64,000 nucleotides of DNA, from contig NZ_JANHOH010000008.1 of NCBI RefSeq assembly GCF_024498135.1, forward strand, positions 157,622-221,621, in the 5' to 3' direction. The notes under the pieces are model-generated. The model made no database searches. It was given only the letters and a program-made list of their open reading frames with translations, and was not told where the DNA came from. Position numbers and translations under genes: made by a program. This DNA is from Mucilaginibacter aquariorum (GTDB taxonomy: Bacteria > Bacteroidota > Bacteroidia > Sphingobacteriales > Sphingobacteriaceae). Shown here one piece after another: positions 18,972 through 25,722 of this stretch (position 1 is its first letter; each line of letters begins with the position of its first letter).

Positions 18972-19814
18972 ATGAATTTATTTAATATAATAGATGAGAT
19001 AGAAAATGTTGACCCGGAGATACACGACAGGTTGAACCCGCGCCGTGCCGCAGTCAAAAATATAACCAGCTTTGGTTCAAAAGTAGCGGTTGCTGCTATG
19101 CCATTTGCTTTAGGTAGCCTGTTTAAAAAGGCATATAGTGCAACACCACCATCATCGGTTGTTGAAGTATTGAATTTTGCATTAACATTAGAGTATCTGG
19201 AAGCCGAGTTTTATAACCAGGCAACTGCAGCAAACGTTATTCCTTCTGCTAATAGAGCCTATATTGCCCCAATTACCAGGGATGAGAACGCGCACGTTGC
19301 ATTCCTGAAAACCGTAATTACATCATTAAGCGGCACACCTGTATCTAAACCTAATATCGATTTATCGGGTGGCAATGGGAGTGGAAACGGGCCTTTTAAA
19401 GCGGCTTTAACTGATTTCCGTACATTCCTTACAGTTGCCCAGGTTTTTGAAGATACCGGTGTTCGTGCTTATAAAGGGCAGGCCCCTAACTTAATTGGTA
19501 ACCAGGTAGTTTTAACAGCCGCCTTATCTATACATGCTGTTGAGGCCCGGCATGCGGCAGCTATCCGCCAGTTGCGATGCAGCCTTGGCCAAAGCTCAAC
19601 CATAAGGCCTTACATTGAAAGTACAGCTACATTAGGTAACGATACCGGGGATGCGAGGGTTAACGGCAATTATGCAGGTGAGGAAAATACGGTGCAAGGT
19701 GGTGTTGATTTAACAACACTTACCAGTGTAAGAATAGCTACCGGTGCTTTTGACGAACCTTTAGAAAAACAAGCTGTTCTGGATCTTTTGGTTGGATCAT
19801 TTATAATTGGTTAA
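18972..19814 (+). CDS. Ferritin-like domain protein (Ferritin_2 type), second of pair
   Basis: 280 residues, starting 25 bp after its paralogue. It also has an Arg-Arg N-terminus (NPRRAAVKNITSFG) followed by a hydrophobic stretch (VAVAAMPFALGSLF), a plausible Tat signal with an unusually long n-region of about 23 residues. Four-helix ligand groups mirror the first protein: TLEYLEAEFYNQA, DENAHVAFLK, VFEDTGVRAYKG and HAVEARHAAAIR. The C-terminal 70 residues (from about RPYIESTATLG) go beyond the bundle and have no counterpart in the first gene, suggesting a role in partner binding. The two proteins may form a mixed complex. A shared terminator follows. Confidence 0.85.
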   Translation: MNLFNIIDEIENVDPEIHDRLNPRRAAVKNITSFGSKVAVAAMPFALGSLFKKAYSATPPSSVVEVLNFALTLEYLEAEFYNQATAANVIPSANRAYIAPITRDENAHVAFLKTVITSLSGTPVSKPNIDLSGGNGSGNGPFKAALTDFRTFLTVAQVFEDTGVRAYKGQAPNLIGNQVVLTAALSIHAVEARHAAAIRQLRCSLGQSSTIRPYIESTATLGNDTGDARVNGNYAGEENTVQGGVDLTTLTSVRIATGAFDEPLEKQAVLDLLVGSFIIG

Positions 19815-19837
19815 TACTTAATACTGACCTTATAAAT

Positions 19838-19870
19838 AAAAAGAGCGCCAGTTATCCGGGCGCTCTTTTT
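19838..19870. terminator. Bidirectional terminator between convergent genes
   Basis: Perfect 12-bp stem AAAAAGAGCGCC / GGCGCTCTTTTT around a 9-nt loop, with A and T runs on both sides, between the ferritin-like pair and the Gln-rich protein gene. Confidence 0.9.
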
Positions 19871-19883
19871 TGTGGAATATAAA

Positions 19884-21626
19884 TTATGGACGAGTAGGCC
19901 GATGTGACGGCTCTGCTTGTTTTTGTTGGCGTTGCTGCTCTTGCTGCTGGCGTGCCTGCTGCCTTTGCTGCTCCGCCTGTTGTTGGCGTTGTTGCTCGCG
20001 GGCTTGCTGCTGTTGCTCTTGCTGCTGGCGCGCCTGCTGTTTTTGCTGCTCGGCCTGTTGTTGTCTTTGCTGCTCGCGGGCTTGCTCTTGTTGCTGGCGT
20101 ACTTGCTGCGCTTGCTGTTGTTTTTGCTCAGCCTGTTGTTGTCTTTGCTGTTCGCGCGCTTGCTCTTGTTGCTGGCTTACTTGCTGCCTACGCTGTTCAA
20201 CCTGTTGTTGACGTTGTTGTTCGCGGGCTTGCTCTTGCTGCTGGCGTACCTGTTGCGCTTGCTGTTGTTTTTGCTCGGCCTGTTGTTGGCGTTGCTGTTC
20301 CTGCTGTTCTAAAACCCTTTGGCGTTGTTGCGCCTGGCCATCATCAGTAACTGCAGGCCTGCTTGCGCGTTGCGGGCGTGTTGGCTGTTGCGGGTTTTGC
20401 TCGCGCTGTTGTTTTTGCTGCTCTAATTGCTGCTGGCGTGCCTGCTGTTGTTGCGCACGTTGCTGCTCTAACTGCTGTTTTTGCTGTTCAGTTTGTTGTT
20501 GGGTAGCCTCAGATTGTGCTTTTTCCCTTCGTTCGCGTATTTGCTGTTGGCGCACAGCACCCTGCTGTTTGTCTATGGTGCGTTGCTGTTGTTGGGCATC
20601 GCCTGTAACCGCTGGTCTGTTTGTACGACCGGGCTGGTTTGCATTGCCCGGGGTTATAGCACCTGGCCTTGCAGGTTTTACATTATCCCTGTCATCATTC
20701 CTGTTAACACGTACAACTCTTGTATCAGGAGTGCTGGCTTTAGCAGCCTGAGCCAGTCTGGCCGCGTTTGCCGCATTGTAAACAGTACCCCTGCTACGAT
20801 CCCTGCTACCTATACGCTGTGTTGGGTTTTGCTGTTTATAAGCATTACCATCTACCACCCTTGCAGGGCGTGCGTTGGTATTTTGCCTAACCGCAGGCCT
20901 GTATATGTTAATGTTATTATTATTAACGGTAATGCGCGATGGCCTGTTTACGTTATTTATGTTATAAACACGTACCGGGCGATGGCTGTAACGCTGTATC
21001 TCTTCGCGGCGCGGGCCGGCATTGTAAACACGGTTATTATAATTATAGCGGTTTCGTAGCCAGTTTGTATTACGTATAATGGTCCTTGTCCTGTAATACG
21101 GTACATAATAGTTATAAACGTTGGTGTAGTTGATGTACGCGTATGGTGCAAAAACCCAGTAATTATCTGGCACGGAATAATCGTCACTATATGATGCATC
21201 TATGCTTATGCCGGGTTCCATTGGTGCCCAGCCATAATAACCGCCACCATTTCTCCAGCTAACCCATGCAGGCGCCCATTCATTTCCCGGAACCCATTCC
21301 CATCCGTAGTAATTATCAAAATGCCACCTGCCATAGTGGAAGGTAGCCCATCCCCATGGATAGTCTGATACCCAGGTGTTGCCGTAAGATGTCATAGCCC
21401 AATATCCGCGTGTAGCGTAGGGCCTAAAATCTTCCTCCACATCCGGGATCCAAACATTACCGTATTGCGGGTCATAGATCCAGGTGCCGTAAGGCTGTAG
21501 TTCATCGTAAAACTCCTGGTCTGATATATATTCGCCCTCTTGCTGGGCCATGCTGGTATGCGGGGCAGATAGGATCAGCGTAAACGCTAATAAAGTTATA
21601 CCCCATATTTTATTTAAAACTTTCAT
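19884..21626 (-). CDS. Exported DUF6600-like protein with Gln/Arg repeat tail
   Basis: 580 residues. Signal peptide about 1-27 (LAFTLILSAPHTSMAQQ). Residues 30-140 are very rich in Trp, Tyr and Gly (YGTWIYDPQYGNVWIPDVEE, HYGRWHFDNYYGWEWVPG, EWAPAWVSWRNGGGYYGWAP), as in the DUF6600 family of Bacteroidota. Residues about 150-330 are rich in Asn, Arg and Tyr. From about residue 340 to the end the chain is nearly all Gln, Arg, Glu, Lys and Ala, including tandem repeats of 26 residues (444-544 and a partial copy after). This tail should form a long helix or coiled coil and is highly basic. Function unknown; a structural or surface-binding envelope role is an inference. Monocistronic. Confidence 0.75.
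   Translation of the reverse strand: MKVLNKIWGITLLAFTLILSAPHTSMAQQEGEYISDQEFYDELQPYGTWIYDPQYGNVWIPDVEEDFRPYATRGYWAMTSYGNTWVSDYPWGWATFHYGRWHFDNYYGWEWVPGNEWAPAWVSWRNGGGYYGWAPMEPGISIDASYSDDYSVPDNYWVFAPYAYINYTNVYNYYVPYYRTRTIIRNTNWLRNRYNYNNRVYNAGPRREEIQRYSHRPVRVYNINNVNRPSRITVNNNNINIYRPAVRQNTNARPARVVDGNAYKQQNPTQRIGSRDRSRGTVYNAANAARLAQAAKASTPDTRVVRVNRNDDRDNVKPARPGAITPGNANQPGRTNRPAVTGDAQQQQRTIDKQQGAVRQQQIRERREKAQSEATQQQTEQQKQQLEQQRAQQQQARQQQLEQQKQQREQNPQQPTRPQRASRPAVTDDGQAQQRQRVLEQQEQQRQQQAEQKQQQAQQVRQQQEQAREQQRQQQVEQRRQQVSQQQEQAREQQRQQQAEQKQQQAQQVRQQQEQAREQQRQQQAEQQKQQARQQQEQQQQAREQQRQQQAEQQRQQARQQQEQQRQQKQAEPSHRPTRP
19920..20297 (-). repeat. Tandem coding repeat, 78-bp unit
   Basis: Encodes residues 444-568 of the Gln-rich protein. 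Units begin QQRQQQ(A/V)EQ and usually end QEQARE: lengths 26, 23, 26 and 26 residues, then a partial fifth. Units one and three are identical in protein sequence, and unit two has lost three residues and carries VEQRRQQVS. Such a tract can expand or shrink by slippage. Its composition also produces long spurious open frames on the other strand. Confidence 0.85.
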
Positions 21627-21666
21627 ATCGCGAGAATATTAATATAACTGGTATATTGTATTGACT

Positions 21667-21692
21667 TACTTTAACTTGAAACGTTTAAAGTA
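21667..21692. promoter_or_regulatory. Inverted repeat in the divergent intergenic region
   Basis: TACTTTAA (21667-21674) and TTAAAGTA (21685-21692), perfect 8-bp arms with a 10-nt centre. It lies 41 bp before the Gln-rich protein start and 113 bp before the oxygenase start, so it could be an operator for either. No regulator is encoded nearby. Confidence 0.4.
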
Positions 21693-21778
21693 GTAATTGT
21701 TTTAAAGCCATTGTCATAAAAAAATTACACAGTTATTATATTATTTATCATCCTGGACATATCTCCGCTTTTTTTAAA

Positions 21779-21786
21779 TAATTTTG
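21779..21786 (+). promoter_or_regulatory. -7 box TAATTTTG before the oxygenase gene
   Basis: Exact match to TAnnTTTG, ending 18 bp before the chosen ATG. No TTG was found 19-21 nt upstream, so the -33 element is weak or absent. Confidence 0.4.
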
Positions 21787-21804
21787 GCCTTTAATATTGA
21801 AACT

Positions 21805-22767
21805 ATGAGTACAGTAAACATCCCTCGTCTCGATCTTGATACGTACATAAACGGTACTGCCGATGAGCGCAAAGCTTTTTCGGACAGCATTGGTAAAGCT
21901 TTTAACGAAACCGGCTTTGTAACCATCACCAACCACGGCCTTAGCAAAGAACTAATTGATAAGCTTTACACCCAGGTAAAAGCGCTTTTTGCTTTGCCCG
22001 AGGAGGTGAAGATGAAATATGAGATCCCCGGTTTGGCTGGCCAGCGCGGTTATACCGGCAAAAACAAGGAAACAGCCAAAGGGTTTAAAGTGCCCGATCT
22101 GAAAGAATTTTGGCAGATAGGCCAAACGGTTAGTGACGATGCACCCGAGAAGGCTTTTTACCCTGATAACGTGGTGGTAGAGGAGCAACCCGAATTTAAT
22201 ACCACCACTTTAGAGGTTTATAAAAAGCTGGAGGCGGCGGGTATCCATTTGCTACGTGCCATTGCCGTTTACCTAAACCTGCCCGAAAACTATTTTGATG
22301 ATAAAGTGCATAACGGGAATTCGATACTGCGTACCCTGCATTATTTCCCGATAGAAAACCCTGATGCTTTGCCTGACGATGCAGTACGCGCAGGTGCACA
22401 CGAAGACATTAACCTGATAACGTTATTAATTGGTGCCAGTGCCGATGGCCTGGAACTGCTTACCCGCGAGAATAAATGGTTCCCGGTTAAAGCGTTTGGC
22501 GAAGACCTGGTAGTTAACGTAGGTGATATGCTGCAGCGTTTAACCAATAACAAACTAAAATCTACCACGCACAGGGTTGTTAACCCACCGCGCGAAGAAA
22601 TGAAGAACTCGCGGTTTTCGGTGCCCTTCTTTTTACATCCAAAATCAACTATGGACCTAACCAGCCTGCCATCAACCATTGATGAACAGCACCCTAAGCT
22701 TTATACAGATATTACCGCCGGCGAATATCTGGATGAACGACTAAGAGAAATTGGATTGAAAAAATAG
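21805..22767 (+). CDS. 2-oxoglutarate/Fe(II)-dependent oxygenase, isopenicillin N synthase family
   Basis: 320 residues. The ATG at 21805 (MSTVNIPRLDLD) is preferred over a TTG seven codons earlier because IPRLDLD is the usual family beginning. Residues about 1-120 are the DIOX_N domain (FNETGFVTITNHGL). The double-stranded beta-helix core has the iron ligands in AGAHEDINLITLL (His, Asp) and STTHRVVNPP (His), and the 2-oxoglutarate-binding Arg in NSRFSVPFF. Cytoplasmic enzyme of unknown substrate; homologues in bacteria are often annotated as isopenicillin N synthase family, but no beta-lactam or ethylene pathway genes are nearby. Monocistronic with a terminator directly after. Confidence 0.9.
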   Translation: MSTVNIPRLDLDTYINGTADERKAFSDSIGKAFNETGFVTITNHGLSKELIDKLYTQVKALFALPEEVKMKYEIPGLAGQRGYTGKNKETAKGFKVPDLKEFWQIGQTVSDDAPEKAFYPDNVVVEEQPEFNTTTLEVYKKLEAAGIHLLRAIAVYLNLPENYFDDKVHNGNSILRTLHYFPIENPDALPDDAVRAGAHEDINLITLLIGASADGLELLTRENKWFPVKAFGEDLVVNVGDMLQRLTNNKLKSTTHRVVNPPREEMKNSRFSVPFFLHPKSTMDLTSLPSTIDEQHPKLYTDITAGEYLDERLREIGLKK

Positions 22768-22772
22768 ATATG

Positions 22773-22799
22773 AAAGCCCCGGTTATCCGGGGTTTTTTG
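22773..22799 (+). terminator. Terminator after the oxygenase gene
   Basis: GC-rich stem CCCCGG-TTAT-CCGGGG flanked by A and T runs; ends in six T. Confidence 0.88.
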
Positions 22800-22883
22800 T
22801 TTTTAAAGCCTTCGGTTACCCGTGTAATCACCCCCCGGAATGCCGTGCAATCACCCAAAATGAAATATACCTACAAGTAAGTA

Positions 22884-22914
22884 TTGCTTGCATAATAGGG
22901 TGCGGGCATCTTTG
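22884..22914 (+). promoter_or_regulatory. Candidate promoter of the lipoprotein gene
   Basis: TTG (22884-22886), 20-nt spacer, then CATCTTTG (22907-22914), six of eight to TAnnTTTG. Predicted leader of about 35 nt. Confidence 0.4.
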
Positions 22915-22955
22915 TAAAAGAAACCCAAACCTCATATTAAACACAATATTTGCGT

Positions 22956-23741
22956 ATGAAATACCTAAAACTTATCACAATCTTTTCAATTTTACTTGTC
23001 GTTTTATTTACAGTTTCCTGCCAGAAAGAATCAATGGATGATGATGACGGCGAGGATACCGAAGAACCAGACGGCACAGGTGGCACCGCTTCGTTAGAAG
23101 CAACCTGGGCCCGCAACGATGGACAAGGAAATGCATACTTAAAACTTAACGGCACTACGGCCATAGCCTGCAGTAATGGAACTGCAACTACAGGTACCTA
23201 TAATTCGGGCGCATCTACCATGACGTTTGCTGTAGGTGGTCAAATTATCGTTTTCCCGTTAAAAATGAAAAACGGGAAATTAATTGTTGGCGTTCCTGCA
23301 CAGGGAACGGCTAATAACCAGGAGACCGAATATGTAAAAAGCGAGACCTGGCCATGCGGATTCGGTGGTGGCACCGGAACAGGCGGCGGTGGCACGGGTA
23401 CAGGAAATGGTGGCGGTACCACGCCCCCACCGGCAAAAGGAAGCATTATAGTATGGACCAACCAGACAGAATACGGCTGGAAACCACAGGGTATAAATGT
23501 GATGTATGTAGACGTAGTTGGTATTTCAAATACGAACGCCATTTTCGGGGGGCATTACACATCTGCACCATCGTGCGGGGCGTTGTATTGTTATACTGTA
23601 GTTGTGCCGCCGGGGCAATATACTGTGAAAGGAAGAGTATACTTCCTGAAAGGCTTAGATGGAGTTACCCCGCCAACCTACAGCACCAGCCAAAATGTAC
23701 AAGTACTATCCGGCCAATGCGCTAATGTTATGCTGAAGTAA
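22956..23741 (+). CDS. Hypothetical lipoprotein with Gly/Thr linker
   Basis: 261 residues from the ATG at 22956. The signal peptide ends in LFTVSCQK, a lipobox with Cys near residue 23. An acidic stretch follows (SMDDDDGEDTEEPDG), typical of Bacteroidota surface-lipoprotein export signals. The N-terminal domain (about 45-130) resembles small beta-sandwich lipoproteins, a Gly/Thr/Pro linker spans about 135-160, and the C-terminal domain (about 160-261, KGSIIVWTNQTEYGWKPQGI to the end) has four Cys residues. This looks like a two-domain binding lipoprotein of unknown ligand. No neighbours in operon. Confidence 0.7.
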   Translation: MKYLKLITIFSILLVVLFTVSCQKESMDDDDGEDTEEPDGTGGTASLEATWARNDGQGNAYLKLNGTTAIACSNGTATTGTYNSGASTMTFAVGGQIIVFPLKMKNGKLIVGVPAQGTANNQETEYVKSETWPCGFGGGTGTGGGGTGTGNGGGTTPPPAKGSIIVWTNQTEYGWKPQGINVMYVDVVGISNTNAIFGGHYTSAPSCGALYCYTVVVPPGQYTVKGRVYFLKGLDGVTPPTYSTSQNVQVLSGQCANVMLK

Positions 23742-23760
23742 AAACGTGATTGTGGTTATA

Positions 23761-23792
23761 AAAAGAAAGCCCGCGCAAGCGGGTTTTCTTTT
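23761..23792. terminator. Bidirectional terminator
   Basis: Stem AAAAGAAAGCCCGC / GCGGGTTTTCTTTT (one G-T pair) with GCAA tetraloop, between the convergent lipoprotein and MBL genes. Confidence 0.88.
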
Positions 23793-23811
23793 TATATTTT
23801 TAATTGATGAC

Positions 23812-25215
23812 TTATTCTAATACAACTTTTTCGTGCTGGTAGGGTATCTCTACATCAGCAAAGCCTTTTTCTCTTAGCTTATCGGCAAAGTGTTGCTGCA
23901 CCTCGTATTCGCCATGCACCAGGAATAGTTTTTTTATAAGTTTTGGATCCTGGCAGGATATAAAATGCAGCAGGTCCTCGTAATCGCCATGGGCGCTCAT
24001 GCTTTTGATCGATTGGACTTCGGCATTTACCTGGTATTGCTCGCCAAAAATATACACCTCTTTCTCGCCACGGGCAAGTTTGCCGCCTAACGAGTTTGGT
24101 TCGGCGTAACCAACCATCAGTATGGTGTTTTTTTGATTGTTAATGTTGTTCTTGATATGATGCTTCACCCTGCCGGCCTCGGCCATGCCCGATGACGATA
24201 TGATAACGCAAGGCCTTACATCATCGTTCAAAGCAATTGATTCGGCGGTAGATTGGATAAACTTTAAACCCTTAAAACCAAACGGGTCGGCATCTGTCTT
24301 CATCACCTTTTTCACATCCTTGTTATATACTTCGGGATGATCTTTTAATACCTGTGTAGCTTTTTCAGATAAAGGGCTGTCAACATAATAAGGCACATCT
24401 GGCAATACACCTCTTAGTTCCAGCGCATTTAGGGCATATAGCAGTTCCTGCGTGCGGCCAACGCTAAAGGCAGGTATGATCACCTTTCCTTTCTTTATCT
24501 CGCAGGTTTGTTTAATTACCTCCAGCAAGGCATCTTCAATAGGGCCAATATCTTTGTGCAGGCTATCGCCATAGGTAGATTCCAGCAAAATGTAATCTGC
24601 TTGCGGGAAGGGTTGTGGATTTTTAAGCAACAGATCGCCGTAACGGCCAACATCACCGCTAAATGTGATAACTGTTTCTTTGCCATCCTCTAAAACGGTG
24701 ATATGTACTGCAGCACTGCCCAGCACGTGCCCGGCATCGGTAAACTTAAATTTTAAGCGGGGGGTTATCGCGTATTCCTCATGGTAATCTACGATCTTGA
24801 ATAAACGCATGGCTTCCATGGCAGCATCTTCGGTGTAAAGGGCATTCAGCAGGGGCAGGCCTTTTCGGGCACGATGCTTATTGCTATATTCCACATCCTG
24901 CATCTGTATTTTTGCCGAGTCCATTAAAAGGATGCGCGCCAGGTCCATAGTAGGGGCGGTGCAAAATATCTGGCCCTCAAACCCCTCAGCTACCAAACGG
25001 GGTATTAACCCGCAATGATCTATATGCGCGTGCGATAAAATAAGGTAGTCGATCTTCTGTGGGTTAAAACCAAAGTGCTCGTTCATGTCTTCGGTTTGGT
25101 CGCCAAATCCCTGGAACATGCCGCAATCTAATAATACACTTGTGCCATCCTGTAAACGTAATAAGTGCTTGCTGCCGGTTACATTACGGGCGGCTCCGTG
25201 AAAGGTGATATCCAT
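23812..25215 (-). CDS. Metallo-beta-lactamase/beta-CASP ribonuclease-like protein
   Basis: 467 residues, cytoplasmic. The N-terminal MBL core carries the zinc motif SHAHIDHCG (about residues 59-67), an ITFSGDVGR Asp motif and a further His near VLGSA. The central beta-CASP domain (about 240-370) begins LIPAFSVGRTQELLYALN-like and includes PYYVDSPLSEKATQVL. The C-terminal RMMBL part has SAHGDYEDLLHFI and LVHGE. This order is that of Ysh1/CPSF73-like bacterial and archaeal proteins, which act as RNA endo- or exonucleases. It is divergent from blaI with 127 bp between, so a BlaI-family repressor might influence both. RNA substrate unknown. Confidence 0.9.
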   Translation of the reverse strand: MDITFHGAARNVTGSKHLLRLQDGTSVLLDCGMFQGFGDQTEDMNEHFGFNPQKIDYLILSHAHIDHCGLIPRLVAEGFEGQIFCTAPTMDLARILLMDSAKIQMQDVEYSNKHRARKGLPLLNALYTEDAAMEAMRLFKIVDYHEEYAITPRLKFKFTDAGHVLGSAAVHITVLEDGKETVITFSGDVGRYGDLLLKNPQPFPQADYILLESTYGDSLHKDIGPIEDALLEVIKQTCEIKKGKVIIPAFSVGRTQELLYALNALELRGVLPDVPYYVDSPLSEKATQVLKDHPEVYNKDVKKVMKTDADPFGFKGLKFIQSTAESIALNDDVRPCVIISSSGMAEAGRVKHHIKNNINNQKNTILMVGYAEPNSLGGKLARGEKEVYIFGEQYQVNAEVQSIKSMSAHGDYEDLLHFISCQDPKLIKKLFLVHGEYEVQQHFADKLREKGFADVEIPYQHEKVVLE

Positions 25216-25273
25216 TTATAAATTTGATTGTGTTGTAGAACCAAATAGACAAATAAAAGTTTAAATTAAAATA

Positions 25274-25328
25274 AACTAAACATTTAGTTGTTATATTGAT
25301 TTATATGATATACCTTAGTATTAAGGTA
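25274..25328. promoter_or_regulatory. Two palindromes upstream of blaI; candidate BlaI operators
   Basis: AACTAAA-CA-TTTAGTT (25274-25289) and TACCTTA-GTAT-TAAGGTA (25311-25328) are perfect inverted repeats, the second ending 14 bp before the blaI start codon. BlaI/MecI repressors are dimeric winged-helix proteins that bind palindromes of this size and usually repress their own operon. The site is also within 115 bp of the divergent MBL gene. Confidence 0.55.
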
Positions 25329-25342
25329 CTATTAGTTATTTA

Positions 25343-25720
25343 ATGAAAATGGAAATAAAGGATTTAACCCGCGCCGAAGAGCAAATTATGCAGGTGTTGT
25401 GGACTTTGGAAAAGGGCTTTGTAAAAGATGTTTTAGATGTTTTACCCGAGCCAAAACCGGCATATAATACCGTATCAACAATTATAAGGATACTGGAAAC
25501 CAAAGGCTTTGTTGATCATAATGCCTTTGGCAAAAGCCACGAGTATTACCCGGTAGTAAGTAAAGAAGAGTACAAAAATTTTGCTGCCGATAAATTACTT
25601 AGCGGCTATTTCGATAATTCGGTGAACAGGATCTTATCCTTTTTTGTGAATAAGGAAAAAATTAATCTGAAAGAGGCCGATGAGATCATGAAACTGATTG
25701 AAAAACTTAAAGATAAATAG
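25343..25720 (+). CDS. BlaI/MecI/CopY-family transcriptional repressor
   Basis: 125 residues. Winged-helix domain at the N-terminus (LTRAEEQIMQVLWTLEKGFV, then PAYNTVSTIIRILETKGFV as the recognition helix region) and a C-terminal dimerisation helix (NRILSFFVNKEKINLKEADE). The family represses beta-lactamase, copper or other envelope-stress genes until the partner BlaR1-type protease triggers its cleavage or release. The partner gene follows 2 bp downstream. An alternative ATG lies two codons later. Two palindromes upstream suggest autoregulation. Signal and target genes are unknown; no beta-lactamase of known resistance type is adjacent. Confidence 0.93.
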   Translation: MKMEIKDLTRAEEQIMQVLWTLEKGFVKDVLDVLPEPKPAYNTVSTIIRILETKGFVDHNAFGKSHEYYPVVSKEEYKNFAADKLLSGYFDNSVNRILSFFVNKEKINLKEADEIMKLIEKLKDK

Positions 25721-25722
25721 TT

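Noticed and set aside
19870..20350. Several long plus-strand open frames rich in Cys, Leu, Ala and Val opposite the Gln-rich gene
   Set aside because: They are complements of CAG/CAA repeat codons and have no stop codons only because of composition; the minus-strand gene has signal peptide, domain and proper terminator.
21805..22767. Antibiotic (isopenicillin N) biosynthesis gene
   Set aside because: Only the enzyme family name suggests it; no peptide synthetase or other pathway genes are near, and the family is broad.
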